Counted from the stretch's first letter, positions 12,204 through 24,258 are shown. The stretch is DNA of 64,000 nt from Tigriopus japonicus (GCA_010645155.1 JAAGOF010000055.1:1999972-2063971); one strand, 5' to 3'. Numbers and translations are program-made. Notes: generated by a model from the letters alone, not told the origin.

Positions 12204-13029
12204 CCGAAAAAATGCTTCAAATGTTTGCTAGTTGATTTTTTAAGGCACCTACAATTGTTTGGAAAAAGGAAATGTTCTGCTTTTCTTGCGTTTTTGTAGT
12301 GGCCCGGTCCATCCATACATCAACAAAGGCAGAAGACACGGTAGACATCGACTAGCTTGTATGTACATATAGGGCCCCTTTGATCATCAATGTGACGAGA
12401 AGGCAAAAAGGGTGGAACCTGTCGCTCCAAAGACCATGTCAGGAAAGGGGGAAACAAACATATTTCTTTTCTGTCATGGTATAACGAAAGCCTTAACCTT
12501 GTGGGAACTATGGGCCTTACACGAGAGGATCCTCCTTTCTCACTTTTTTCATGCTAAACATTGACATTTGGTTAAAAGAGACCCTAATGGTGATGTACAG
12601 TACAAACACAAAAAGCTTCATTCATGTGTGTTGTACGTGCCGTATGTAAGAAATACGTACAGTATATGTTGTCCTAGAACAAGGAAAGAATCATCTTGTT
12701 TTCAGGTACAGAGTTGGTTCTTGCCATTAGTACCGTGCTTAAAGCGAAGAATGAATTGTTGTAACTGATTGCTCAAGAAATTGGAAACGCCCCATTGGAA
12801 TATTTATGGCTTGTGGGTATTTATCATGTGAATTAAGTGTTGATCGAGTATATTTACAAAAGTTGACTTGTGCACAGGGAACAACTTGCCCGTTCTCATG
12901 CTGCTGCCAGATTTCTTTCAAGCAATTTTTGGTTTAGATATTGGTAAAGTGGGGGTTGGGGAGGAAGCATGAAGTCGTGCAAGGAGTTTTTTTCTCAAGA
13001 CAAACATTATAGGGTCAATTCCGCTAACC

Positions 13030-13170
13030 GATATTTCGCAAAGAAACTTTTAGACGCTTATCTACACCCACAGATGGAGAGAACGAATCTTTTATCGGAC
13101 GTTAGAATGAAAGAAAAATGGATGACGTGATAGTTGGTCGAGATTAACGAGGATCAAACTTCTGACCCTG
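13030..13170 (+). repeat. SINE-A fragment (body only)
   Basis: GAAACTTTTAGACGCTTATC and the following TACACCCACAGATGGAGAGA block match the body of the full SINE at 42018-42260. Degraded, with no convincing A/B boxes. Confidence 0.6.
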
Positions 13171-13366
13171 CAACCCATCAACCCAAAAAAGAATAGCTGT
13201 AACAAATTAATCTAATCCTGGGCTGGTCACTCTTTTGGAGCCAAGCCCCACTCTATTTTTCTTGGTTCAAAAGTTCGGGTGAAAATACAATTACAATTAC
13301 CACAATTTAACTAGGTCGGAGCTGAATTCCTAGAAGCAAAGTATTTTGGCGTACTAAGATAAAGTA

Positions 13367-13951
13367 CGTGGGGTATCCAGACTAGAGGTAGACTGGGCCG
13401 GTAACTCGTTAACTAGTGCATTTTTAGATGCTTCATGAACAATTAAAATCAAGATATATCTCTTTTGAGGAGATGATATTATACGTGATTTGTTGTCAGG
13501 TAATCCAGTTCATAGTGATGATTTATTTAGAAAAGGTATGTTGGGCGACCCCTGCACGTTTTTGAACATCGATGTCAAGAGCAAGAAACACGTTAAAATC
13601 CATTATGCTGGAAAGTTAAGACGTTTTTCAACCCTCATACCAATATTTGATGAATATTTGAGGCAAAAAAGTGGTAACTTTTCATGTAAACCGTCTTGGC
13701 TTTACAGTGTACTTGATTTTTGACTTGTTGCTCGCTTTTGAGGCATTTTTCTATGTATACAGGGATCGCCCAACATACCTTGTCTAATTAAATCATCATA
13801 AGTTCGAACATGATTGCCTTACAACAAATCATGTAAAATAACATCTCCTCATAAGAGATAAATCTTGATTTCGATTCTTTATCAAGCATCTAAAAATCGT
13901 ACTTGCTGACGAGTAATAGGCCCAATCTACCTATAGTCTGGATACCCCTCG
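13367..13951. mobile_element. 585-bp TA-flanked MITE, copy 2
   Basis: Ends CGTGGGGTATCCAGACTAGA and the complement TATAGTCTGGATACCCCTCG are flanked by TA at 13365-13366 and 13952-13953. An inner inverted pair, GGTATGTTGGGCGACCCCTG (about 13534) and CAGGGATCGCCCAACATACC (about 13760), lies inside, so the element is a double palindrome. It contains a 77-codon open frame with no recognisable domain. Confidence 0.75.
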
Positions 13952-14189
13952 TAATACCCCATACTGCATTTTAGAAGACAAGTAATGGCTTGTAAAATGA
14001 AGGAGATTGCCATTTCAAAGGGTCTCTTGAACGACATGTAATGATTGATTTAAAGACTTATTCTAGGTTTTGAACTCTAGCTCTCTTTTTCTTGGTTAAA
14101 CATGAGGTCAGTTATGCAACCTTGAAGTTCAGGCAAGCGTAGGCGGAAAATGAGCTCGTTCTAGGTACCTCTTTGTTGCAAGATCTTGC

Positions 14190-14369
14190 TTTGAGCCGTC
14201 CACACTTTCCAATTTGGTCAAAAGTCGATAGCATATCAAAACTTATTTCTATTGATAGAGATATTAATGGATGAGTGTAATCGGACGAATTCAACTCGGG
14301 ATTTGGGCGCCAAAATCATAGCTTAAGTTTGCAACATGAGGGAAAAGTTCTTGTTTCGATTGATTGTCA
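14190..14369. repeat. Half of an inverted-repeat element, running into the assembly gap
   Basis: AATGGATGAGTGTAATCGGA, CGAATTC and the GGGCGCCAAAATCATAGC block match the arms of the inverted repeat at 32304-32577, and the following GATTGATTGTCA also matches its centre. GGAAAGTGTGGACGGCTCAA (complement of 14195-14220) recurs near 51333-51356. The expected second arm falls in or beyond the N run. Confidence 0.55.
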
Positions 14370-14573
14370 NNNNNNNNNNNNNNNNNNNNNNNNNNNNNNN
14401 NNNNNNNNNNNNNNNNNNNNNNNNNNNNNNNNNNNNNNNNNNNNNNNNNNNNNNNNNNNNNNNNNNNNNNNNNNNNNNNNNNNNNNNNNNNNNNNNNNNN
14501 NNNNNNNNNNNNNNNNNNNNNNNNNNNNNNNNNNNNNNNNNNNNNNNNNNNNNNNNNNNNNNNNNNNNNNNNN
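14370..14573. other. Assembly gap (204 N)
   Basis: Run of unspecified bases. Adjoining sequence is an inverted-repeat element, which plausibly caused the break. Confidence 0.99.
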
Positions 14574-17500
14574 CGAGACTCAATAAAATCCCACATTTAT
14601 CGCCCATTAAAGGGGTCTGCCAACCACGCTCTTTTTATGGCTCGACTTTCAGACGCTTTGTCAGCGTCTAAAAAAAGGAGTCTAGAAGTGGCCAAGAAAT
14701 CGAAAGTCATCTGTCCAACTTGACTTTGCTATGAGGTTGCAATTTTTGTCATCCCCAAGGTCAGGATGATCATAAAATGAGGAATCCGACAATGGGGTCA
14801 AAACCAGACGACCTACATTGTCCCTTTTGTTTGGGTAGTTCAGGTACGAGAATCGAATGGCCTTTACCTTCAATAATCAACGCGTTGAAGTTCTTCCTTC
14901 CGTCCACGTGCACAATTGACTTTCAATTGGAATGTGCCATGGGGAGATGCAGAATAATGCACAAACCGAGAAACACAATCACACATGCACACACCACTCG
15001 CAAGATGCTTTCCTCGTCTCATTACAAAAGTGGAGAAGTTTAGTAGCATCACTTTTGCACTTGTGGACCCCTGCTCTCCGCTCTACCCACCCAATCATTG
15101 TTCCCATTGGGTGGAGACGACAACTACGAAGCGCTCAAGTGGACCTGACAAAAAATGTCAAATCCTCCACAACACACGATTCATCCCTACTTTTCCCAAA
15201 TCACAAGCAGACCTTCCCTGATTTTTTGAGATCTTTCGAGTGCTTTATTCTTGCATCCATGTGCCAAATTGGTATAATCCAATGGCTGACGTCAATTTGG
15301 AGCTTAAAAGACAATAGAGCCTTTTGGGGTGTGCTAGTTGGTGCGAAAGAGATCAAAAATGCAAATCTCTTCAAGCCCACTCAAGGATCAAAGGATCAAT
15401 GGGCAAATTTGGGGGCCATGGCGTATTACTAACTTCCTTCTAAACGAGCGACCTTCGCTTTTGTTAATTTGTCGTTGAAAGACCACATCCGGCAATCAGC
15501 ATGAATTCATTTTTACGTGCGGTTGGCCAAATTGAAAAGACGGAAGCTTATTTTTTCAGGGTTTCAACACGCTAAAATTTGCATTGACGACAATGTCTCC
15601 AAGAGACCAGGCTTACAAATAATTCCAGGGCAACGGCCAATCGCACCAAAAACTCGTCACATCATTGTTCCAGAGGCTAAAAACAACGAAAAACCGGTTA
15701 CTTTGGAAATCTCCTCTTTTTATTTGTTTAAAAAAATCTCTCAGTGCGATCCAACTCAGGTACACGGCCGGATGGATATTCGTAGCTCCCCTTTTTGTCT
15801 CATTTGTGTTCCGTTTTGGGGCGATTAAGTGGATTCAACCTACATTTCAAGCTCGTGAATCCCTCGCCGATCTGACTGTGGACTCAATTTATCACATGGC
15901 TGGTGGCGGGTCTGTTTTATGTTACAAATTCAACAGAACTCCAGATCTGCTGGAATCCATTGTGCATTCTATTTCAACACGCGCACTGTCAGAGAAAGAA
16001 AGCGAAAGAGAGCGACAGCGAAATGTGTGAAACTATGTAAATTGGTCAATGTGTGGAATGTGCGATTCAATGCCGACAGGTAACAACATTCAACAGGATG
16101 TTGTTTGTCCTAGCCTTCCAATTGGGATATGTCTCTTTTTCGCTGGAAAGGACAATTCATTTTACAAGAATAGTCACCGATGATTTATTGAGAGCCCTAT
16201 AAATTTTATCAATTGTTTATGAGATGAAAACTTCGTGGGAATGTATGGTTCCATGTACTGTAATAGTTGTCAAATATCACCGGGTTACAATTTGTGCAAT
16301 GCCCAGGAAAAGCATTCTGGGTCAGTCTGTCGTCGTAGAGAAAGGAACATGTCAGGTTGATCAGATCTCTTATCGGCGTAAAAATGTTCTCACTAGCTCA
16401 ATTACTTGTTTAATGTTCGACAAAAAAGTGCTGATTCGGACCCCGATGAAAGACGAAGAATGTCAGAGAATCATTTCGCCTGATGAGCTCTGAAGACAAC
16501 ATTTATTAGGCGACCTTGACGCACATAATTTATATACTAACAGAGTTTCATAAAATAGAGTCACGCGAGTTTAAAGACGTTAGCTAACAAAGCATTCAAC
16601 TTAGTTAATCCTAACTGAGTTTCTTTCCGCTTACTCAATCAAAAAGTCACAGTTAAAATATCCAAGAAAATTTGCGTCGAGGGGATGTTAAAAAAAATCT
16701 TTGTTTAAGCATTTTGCAAGTGTTGAAATTAGTTCGAGAAGAATGTCAATTGTGGTTGGATGGGAAACCCCAAGGTTTTTTATCTAGCTCAGTAACATCT
16801 CGATGTTCAAATGCGGTCATTCTGGAATCAAATAAGCACATGCTGACTTGAATGACGTGTTAAATAAAACTTGGGTAAAATTTTAGCCACGCAGTTTTAG
16901 GCGACGTTGTTATGAAGAAGAAAAAGGCATTTCCCCTTCAACTTCTGTGAACCAAGTATGTTTTCCTCAACCAAAAAGGAATTCCAATTAGCATTGGAGT
17001 TTTTAATTAGACACCAGTGCATATGATAAAAGTGTTACGTTGTTTTTAGAACCAGTTTAACGAGCAAGAGATCGTCTTTTTCCCAGCTTTTTTCTGACTA
17101 TTCAGACGGGGTCTCGTTTTCCAACATTGAAGTCGAATAACAAAAGGGAAGATACGAAATGAAAGACAACTAGGTTTCATTAGTTTTGTGAAGATCTGGA
17201 AGTAATCCTCGACAAATGACGTGTCATCCACAAGAATAATGCTTTCGTTAATCTGTAAATCCATTTAAGCTCAGACGCTCAGGCGTTTGCTTGTTTTCGG
17301 GTGAATTGTTAATGCAGCTTAGGCTAATGGCGTCAATTCATATAGGTTAGTTATTATGCTGGTTAGCGAAAATTTAAGTTTTGTAATCGGCTCATAATAA
17401 AAGATTGATATGACACTTCAAATCTATTCACATGTATAATGTATATCTTCATAGACTACGAGTTTTTTAGGAAGTAATTTATACCTTTATTAAGTATGAC

Positions 17501-18106
17501 ACGCTTTTACAGTTAATCTTACTTAAGCGTCAATAACATCCCCTCTATCGTACAAAATTGGCGTTTTCTTCGTTTGGAACTTAAGGAAGAAGTTTGGATT
17601 CCAAGGCAAACATGTACTTGAGAATTTGATTTTGTGAATGGTTTTGACATAGTTCTTAACTTTTTTGCAAAATGATCTGATAGCACTGGTACTATCAAGA
17701 AATCAATAACAAGCAAGCTAATAGCATTTCATTTTGCTCTCAATTATACAGAGATATCTTGGATATATTTAGGGCATATTCCATAACCAATAACTTATAA
17801 GATCAATAATTAATGTATTCATGTCGAATTTCGAGTTAAATATGGCCTTTAAAATTGAATTAAAGTTTTAGATCAATACCTGGACTCTCGTGTTTGAAAT
17901 AATATTTTGAATTGCGAAAAAGCTCTTATTTTTTATGACTCTGCAAATTCATTAAATTTTTTGACCATTAATGGTGTACTGAATGTTAGTTTAATCATCT
18001 ATGGAATTTGAACAAGCAAAGGTTTTGTTAAGTGAACACAAAATCATACCAAAATTGTCCTTTTTAAAAAAGCCTACACCATGAGTCTATTAAACTGATG
18101 TTTATT
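14574..18106. other. Non-coding stretch
   Basis: Open frames up to 166 codons occur on the plus strand at 14932-15432 and 121 codons at 15665-16030, but they have neither domain motifs nor splice context. No RNA gene or element recognised. Confidence 0.4.
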
Positions 18107-18116
18107 AATTATTACT

Positions 18117-18652
18117 AGGGCCCGGAAAAATATTTGAGAAAAAAGTGATCCAATATATATTTACTTCAAAAGCCCAAAATATTTGGGAAAAAGCCGGATA
18201 TCCAAGAAATATTTTTTTGACAACGCCATTATTTGATAGTTTTGTCTTTGTGCACTGATTTTTCAAATTTCTTTTTGGTTAATTTGATTCAGTTGGCCGT
18301 GTTTGGAGGCATCATTGACATGTAATTGATGTAACAATAAAATTTTCAATTTGCCTTAATAGATGGCGCAGTTTTTTCGTGTATGGCAATAGTTTTGGTT
18401 GTGAATGTCCAATCTCGGTATAAATGCCATTTTGTAGAGATTTTTGTATTTTGGGTTCATTGTGCGTAAGACTTTTGAGCATTGGTCATTTATTTATTTT
18501 CCTAAATTTTGCCCGAAATAATTTTTTCTGACTCAAATATTCGAGAAAGTATTTATTTTTTCCTTGAAACAGCCAAAATATTAAAAAAATCGAGGAAAAA
18601 CTTAGAAATAAATCTAAAATATTTTATATTTAAAAAAATATTTCCGGGCCCT
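18117..18652. mobile_element. 536-bp MITE with AGGGCCCGG ends and 10-bp target duplication
   Basis: The ends AGGGCCCGGAAAAATATTT and AAATATTTCCGGGCCCT are inverted. AATTATTACT is repeated exactly at 18107-18116 and 18653-18662. The interior is AT-rich without a transposase and is related to the truncated copy at 3940-4389. Exact duplication implies a fairly recent insertion. Confidence 0.8.
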
Positions 18653-18662
18653 AATTATTACT

Positions 18663-19955
18663 TTCAATGAGTCGGATATTGAACCCCTCCTGATCGGGAC
18701 CCATTTTCACCACATGCACTTACTTGTGTCTAAAAGCAGTCCTACTAAATTTTACAACATGAACGGCGTACCCGGAGCACCCATGCACCAACAACGACAA
18801 CATTTCGGGAAAAACTCAGTTGGAATAAAAAAAATATTCCTTCATTGTTGCGGAGCGTATTTTTTCTTCCTTGGTTGCTTTTTCTTGCTATTTATTTTGA
18901 ACCTCTTAATTATTGAATTCTGGAAATTCAGATTAATACACGAAACTTGATCAGTTGTCTTGCTCTTTTCAAAAGGACACTTTCCTTCTTTGTATTACAA
19001 CTGAAAGTAGATTCATAATTTTCTTTTCTTTTCTTTTAAATATGCCAGAATTTCATTCTTAAAATAAGAAAGATAAAAAGGTGATACTTGCGGTTGTCTT
19101 AAATGTAAAGGTTTGGGCTTTTTGATCAAACAAATTCATCCTTTCTTTCCCTGTCCCCTAAAAATGTTCACTAATTGGATACATGATATTTACAATATTT
19201 TACATATATTAAGCTTTTACGCTGATTTCAATTTATTTTAAGTTGTGGAATCGATTTATAATTAAAAACTTGTTTGTTTGTTTTTGAATTTTTTTGCGCT
19301 TTTTTTGTTTTTGAAATTTAAGCTTAGGACTGAAATTGGATGTCATTGACACAAGAATAAAAATTCAACATGCCAACTTTGAATAGGTTGATCGTTGGCA
19401 GATTAAGATTAAATAGATCAAAATGCCTGCCTGAAAACAAGACTATTGTCAGGGTTGAAATATTCGGCAAAAAGAGAAATGTAATGTGACAGCTTCTACG
19501 CAATAAATATTCATTTAACCACCTCCTGCCTTTTCTCACAATTAAATGTCACTTAGACTTTCCCCGAAAGAAATTCGCTAATGACGCAACTGACAGACTC
19601 TCGGTACACAAAACATGCAATGCGGTCTATTGTACAACTTGCCTCAATTGAAGTTACGTACATTGTACACATGTGCGCATCGCAATGCGGGACATCCACT
19701 TCGTATTAAGCAAAGAGCCAATTGTGGCCAACGTCAACGTTCAAAACACATTGATTTTCAGGGAAAGTTGTGGCCTTTTCCACGTTTCTGTGGTGCTAAT
19801 TGCCCTGAATGACACCTCCGACCTTGAGACCTTGCTACGAGCCGTTGACAGAGATCAAAGAAAAACATCAAGAAAGGGATAAAGGGGAAATCGGAGCTCG
19901 CCCTTTGCTCGCATTGTATTTTTTCTCTTTTCCATGCAAACAAGAGCTTAGACAG
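18663..19955. other. Non-coding stretch downstream of the protease gene
   Basis: No exon recognised. Presumably holds the 3' UTR of the 19956-23600 gene (minus strand) at its right end; no unambiguous polyadenylation signal was located. Confidence 0.4.
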
Positions 19956-20231
19956 TTAGGGCTCTAGATTTTCTCTGATCCAATTGATGTACTCGGAAAC
20001 CCTGGTGTAGATGCCAGGTGTCCTACTTTGGCAGATCTTATCGCCTCGGGAGACAATCCCAATTTGGAGCATTCGCTGGTCTGGACTGATCATTACCAAT
20101 GGTCCCCCACTATCTCCAAAACAGGCGTCTTTGTTGAGGATTCCGGCACAGATCTCGTTGGCGTCGGGTTTTTGGCATGCCACGATCGGGAAATTGACCT
20201 TACGAAGTACGGGAGTGGGAGCTCCTCCGTT
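19956..20231 (-). CDS. Protease (3xFN2) exon 6: catalytic Ser exon
   Basis: 91 codons plus TAA, acceptor GTTCCAG|AAC. Contains [11 protein letters not shown] and the C-terminal helix YINWIRENL. Confidence 0.9.
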   Translation of the reverse strand, partial: NGGAPTPVLRKVNFPIVACQKPDANEICAGILNKDACFGDSGGPLVMISPDQRMLQIGIVSRGDKICQSRTPGIYTRVSEYINWIRENLEP

Positions 20232-23200
20232 CTGGAACACAAGGAACGTGCCTCAATGTGAGAGGAAAAAGTTCCGTAATGTTACATCGTGGTGGAACGC
20301 TCAATCAGGGTGCCATTCAGATTTCGTTGCTTCCTGAATTAATGGAGTACCTGATTGTCAGTGGAAGATGTGGGTGATGTTCGACCCCAGCCCACCAAAG
20401 TGCTCTGTTTTTGCAGAAGGCCTTCTTGTAAGTTTTGAACTCGCATAAAGTTAGCGGTGGAAACGGGATCCAATGGCAGACAAACTAACTGAGCCGTTTG
20501 GGAGAGTCTCGCAGGTCGGGAAAGTCGGAGGAGGCCTATATCATTATATCCATTTCGTCGAGAAGCGTATTGCGGATGAGAAATAACTTTCTCGATGGGG
20601 ATCTGATCAGGCGAATAAAGAAAGGGGGAAAAGGAAGAAGAAGAAGATGAAGCGAATGAAAGGAAAACCAAGACTTGCCTGATGGGAATTCGTGGGCCAT
20701 TATGCATCTACTCATCCAGCCCACCCACCCACCAGTCAATCCATCGATAATTGCTCGTTCACGTGAAAGAGATACCTGATTTGAGGAAAGTTAAAAGTCG
20801 GCAGTTACCCTTTGAGGGAAGGCTGCGCAGTCGCTTCCATCTGTGCAATCACATCGCTCCCTTAAATCATGATCTCCAATGAGAACCTCCACTGGTTCGA
20901 CTCGTCTCAGGCAATGGGCAGCAGTCAGAACATAGCGGGTGTTGATCAATGAGCCTCCACAGCTATACTTCCGTTGGGTTCGGCTGTATCCCAACAACAC
21001 GGGAAATGGAAATTCACCGAGCTAGAGTATAAGTTATGGGTTTTTTGCGATGCTTCTCAGATCGACTTTTCAAACTTTACTAAAAGGTTTTCAATGAGAA
21101 GAAGACCCAACCTGAGTTATATCTCCGCCCACAATTCTTCCAACCTCAGCAGAATCTCCGCAGTCCTCTAAATTGGGCAGAAATGTGCCAGATGTAGGTA
21201 GGTTGATCTCGTTGATGGGCTTGCCATCGCAACTCTGAAGAGAAGTCGGATTGTCTCGACATGAACAATAGCCCCAATTCCCGGTGATGTGAGTTCCGGT
21301 GGAATCGACGAGTGTGGAACACCAAGGTTTGTTGTCAGGATCAGAAATCGTCGTGCAATTGCCGAAGGACACGCCATTGAAGATGAAAGGAAACACACAG
21401 ATTTGATTTGGCCGGGGTCCCGAGCTCTATAAATCGTGCCAAAAGTCAAACGAAGAATGAGTTGGTTTTGGATCATCACAAGCGGAAATTGTCATTACCG
21501 TGGTACAATAGGAGTCAAGGACTTGTGTGTCAAAGTCGTCTCCCACGTAGTCGTAGCCATCACCGGTGTAATCATCAGTCTCCTTGTCATCAATCTCAAA
21601 GTCGTCGAAACTGTCGTCGGTGCTGCCGTAGTCGTCTGTCACCCTGGAATAAAAGATATCCTCGAATGTTCCATCATCGTCGGCACCTTCGCCACCTTCG
21701 CCAGTGTAATAATCAATGCCAAGTGGAGCTGCTCGCTCCACTGGCGTTGCTGGCACTGGCTTAGATATTTGTTTGGGGCACAGGCGTGGATCACAAACCC
21801 CCCAGGAGCCTTGGATATGAATATTTGCCTCATTCACTTCGGTGGAACACCAAGTTTTTGATCCCGATGCCTCGTTCACACATGTGTTATAGATTTTTCC
21901 TTTATATTGGAAAGGGAACATACACGGCCGTTTGGGTTGTGGACCAGCTATCTAATGGAAGGAAGGATTTAATAAACATTTTGCATGAAACACTGAAAAG
22001 CTCAAAAGTGAATTGATGTAAACAAGGAAGATATATTTTTAGCATGACACAGAATACGAACAGTGAGTTCATTCAAACAACCTGTTGGGTCTCTTAATTA
22101 AAGTTTTATTCTAATTTGGTCGATAGATTAATTCTTTAACTTATTCAGTATTGCTTCAAAACACATTCTGAAATCCCCTGTTTCATGAAAAAACAACAAA
22201 ATATAAACGCCCCCAAAACCACACCGGAATGGCAATTAATCCGGGTGTTGAACAATTTTCGCGCACTAGAAAGAGAACCCCCTCATTTTTTACGAATGCC
22301 CGGAATCGACTTCTCGTGCAAAATACAAATTCAACTACCAAAGACAAAATTCGCTACGTTTATTGGCAAGATATATTATTGCTTTAATTGGTACTAATGG
22401 GCATTTTTACTCTCTTTTTTCTTCCAAATATTCAATATCACGGTCCTGTTTTCTTGTCTTTACCCAAAATCATCAATTCTGATGTTGGATGGCTGATCAC
22501 TAAACAATAAACAATTAACGTACTGGAGTATTTTTGCCATTTTGTATGTTAGATTAAACTTGAAAAGATGTTTCTTTAAAAAATTCAGACGCCCAACATC
22601 GGTGCTTTGCGGTTAGGTCTATTGACTAAGCCAAAGTAACCTTTTGCGGGAATTATGGCATTCACTTCAGAATAAAAATCACCGAAAAGAGGCAAAAATA
22701 AACTTTAAAAAAATGGATAAATCGCCTCCTTTGATCAATGTTACGCTAGATTTATAGAATGTTTACAAGGCTATTTGAAGACACATTAGTCGGATTTTAT
22801 TCAACAAAATTGTCATTTTCACGAGACGAAAATTTAACTCTCCATTTTATTACATAGAAAATGCAAACTTCGGGCCGATTTTTATCAATAAAACTTCCTC
22901 TCAAGGTTTAAAACTTTTTATCAAAATTGTCTTCCTCATACTTTTGTCACGGCTCATATTCATTCTCGTAGAGCCTCAGAACTAATTTTCAGAAACAACA
23001 AACTTTGTCCTCTTAGTATCGTTGTTTCCGCAAAAAAGTACCACATGCAATATCCTAGTAATTTCCTTCAGACAAAATTTAGCCTAAGGCCTTTTGGTGC
23101 AATTACTTGACTTTTGTAGCTTAATTTGTTTTTGTGTTTGAGTACGTAAAGTACATTTAGCTCAATATGACACGGTTATGACACCATAAAACAGAATGAG

Positions 23201-23600
23201 TAACTGTTTGGTTTACGATCCATGCATTACGTACCGTAATACACTGTTGCTTTTGGTTGCTTGTTTTAAAAGAGGTGAAAGAACAGGCTCGCAAGTCACA
23301 ATGACCCCAATGGCCAGATCCACTGACGTGGACGTTTTCTTTATCCACTTGAGTGGAACACCAAGGCTTTCCACTCACATCGCCTTCGTCAGTGCACGAG
23401 TCGAAGGTTTTGCCCTTGTAGCGAAATGGAAATTGACACCGTTCTGGCCTTGAAGTACCATCCTGGGTAGGTAAAGTGACACAGAACTCCGAAAACACGC
23501 AATCACAGGCTACCAACAACACTAACAACAACAACAGGAAACGAGCCCAAAGCCCAAGGTCGACCCAGCTACTTTTAGATGCCATTAAGACTGTGCTCAA
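19956..23600 (-). CDS. Secreted trypsin-like serine protease with three FN2 domains
   Basis: Six exons all join in phase 0 with GT-AG introns: 23600-23235, 21951-21499, 21426-21112, 21021-20809, 20602-20351, 20231-19956, giving 624 aa. Order: signal peptide (Leu-rich core about residues 21-33); FN2-1 (about 52-107); FN2-2 (131-180); an Asp/Tyr-rich acidic linker (about 193-268); FN2-3 (282-330); a LPTSGTFLP linker with a Cys; R370|IVGG activation site; S1 protease domain with His414 (TAAHC), Asp470 (NDIGLL) and Ser574 (GDSGGPL). The residue six before the Ser is Asp568, predicting cleavage after Arg/Lys. It is likely a secreted zymogen activated by a trypsin-like cut; FN2 modules typically bind collagen/gelatin or glycans. 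It lies 361 bp downstream of its paralogue. Both ATG at 23600 and the in-frame ATG at 23585 could start the protein. Confidence 0.88.
20351..20602 (-). CDS. Protease (3xFN2) exon 5: catalytic Asp exon
   Basis: 84 codons, acceptor TGATCAG|ATC, donor CAG|GTACTC. Contains NDIGLLRL and LVGWG. The intron before it has a (GAA)n-like purine run near 20633. Confidence 0.87.
20809..21021 (-). CDS. Protease (3xFN2) exon 4: catalytic His exon
   Basis: 71 codons, acceptor ACTCTAG|CTC, donor AGG|GTAACT. Contains [17 protein letters not shown]. Confidence 0.88.
21112..21426 (-). CDS. Protease (3xFN2) exon 3: FN2-3 and activation site
   Basis: 105 codons, acceptor TTTATAG|AGC, donor [18 protein letters not shown] to WGYCSC, then [12 protein letters not shown] and GRIVGG. 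Confidence 0.88.
21499..21951 (-). CDS. Protease (3xFN2) exon 2: FN2-2 and acidic linker
   Basis: 151 codons, acceptor CCATTAG|ATA, donor ACG|GTAATG. FN2 signature CMFPFQYKG to WGVCDPRLC is followed by about 75 residues rich in D, E, Y and G. Confidence 0.88.
23235..23600 (-). CDS. Protease (3xFN2) exon 1: signal peptide and FN2-1
   Basis: 122 codons, donor ACG|GTACGT. Contains CQFPFRYKG and WGHCDLRAC, the start and end signatures of an FN2 module. Confidence 0.88.
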
Positions 23601-23928
23601 GGGTCCTCGGAGTTACGTTCGAAATGGTAATGCATGGCTGAATCGCTAATTATTTACCTCGGAGATTGGTGAGTGGAATCAGGTTTGATTTTTCTCATCT
23701 CGACTTGCCAATTCGAGTTGTAGGGGAATATCTGGTTCTGGTTATGAAACGAAACGACGTGAGACAAGATAATCCAATAGTAACTAAGATGTCAACGTCA
23801 ATGAAAATTATGACTTGAGTTCACTGAAGTGCAGACAAAATTAAAGATGAACCAGTCACAAGTGGCTATTTTCAAAAAAGTCGAGTTGAACTTTTATTGA
23901 CATGAGCATTTTTACAGCCCATGTTTGT

Positions 23929-23934
23929 TTTATT
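23929..23934 (-). terminator. Polyadenylation signal AATAAA of the 2xFN2 protease
   Basis: AATAAA on the minus strand, about 28 nt after the stop codon. A second AATAAA follows at 23892-23897, still 290 nt before the next gene's ATG. Confidence 0.5.
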
Positions 23935-23961
23935 ATTTAAGCCATTTCGGACACGCATTTT

Positions 23962-24258
23962 CTAAGGCCTTAGATTTTCTCGAATCCATTCCATGTACCG
24001 AGACACACGGGTGTAAACGCTCGGCTTTCTCTCCGCACATCGCCTTGCTCCATATGAGACCACACCTATTTGGAACATGGTTCCATCGGAGCCTCTGACC
24101 ACTAATGGACCACCACTGTCTCCAAAGCATGATCCCTTGCCATTTCGACCGGCGCAAATGTGATCACTTTGACGATAACTAAACCAGAGGGATTGACATT
24201 CGCGAGTTGATATTATGGGATGAGTGACCTCCTGGATAGATTTGCCCAAATATTCGGT
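23962..24258 (-). CDS. Protease (2xFN2) exon 3: catalytic Ser exon
   Basis: 98 codons plus TAG, acceptor TTCATAG|ACC. Contains [11 protein letters not shown] and YMEWIRENL. Confidence 0.9.
   Translation of the reverse strand, partial: TEYLGKSIQEVTHPIISTRECQSLWFSYRQSDHICAGRNGKGSCFGDSGGPLVVRGSDGTMFQIGVVSYGARRCAERKPSVYTRVSRYMEWIRENLRP

Noticed and set aside
14291..14723. Several open frames of 85-119 codons across the N run
   Set aside because: They exist only because N bases cannot form stops.
14932..15432. 166-codon plus-strand open frame
   Set aside because: No domain, erratic composition, no splice or promoter context; treated as chance.
21408..21861. Plus-strand frames up to 141 codons opposite the acidic linker exon
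   Set aside because: Complement of the Asp/Tyr-rich coding exon; no independent support.
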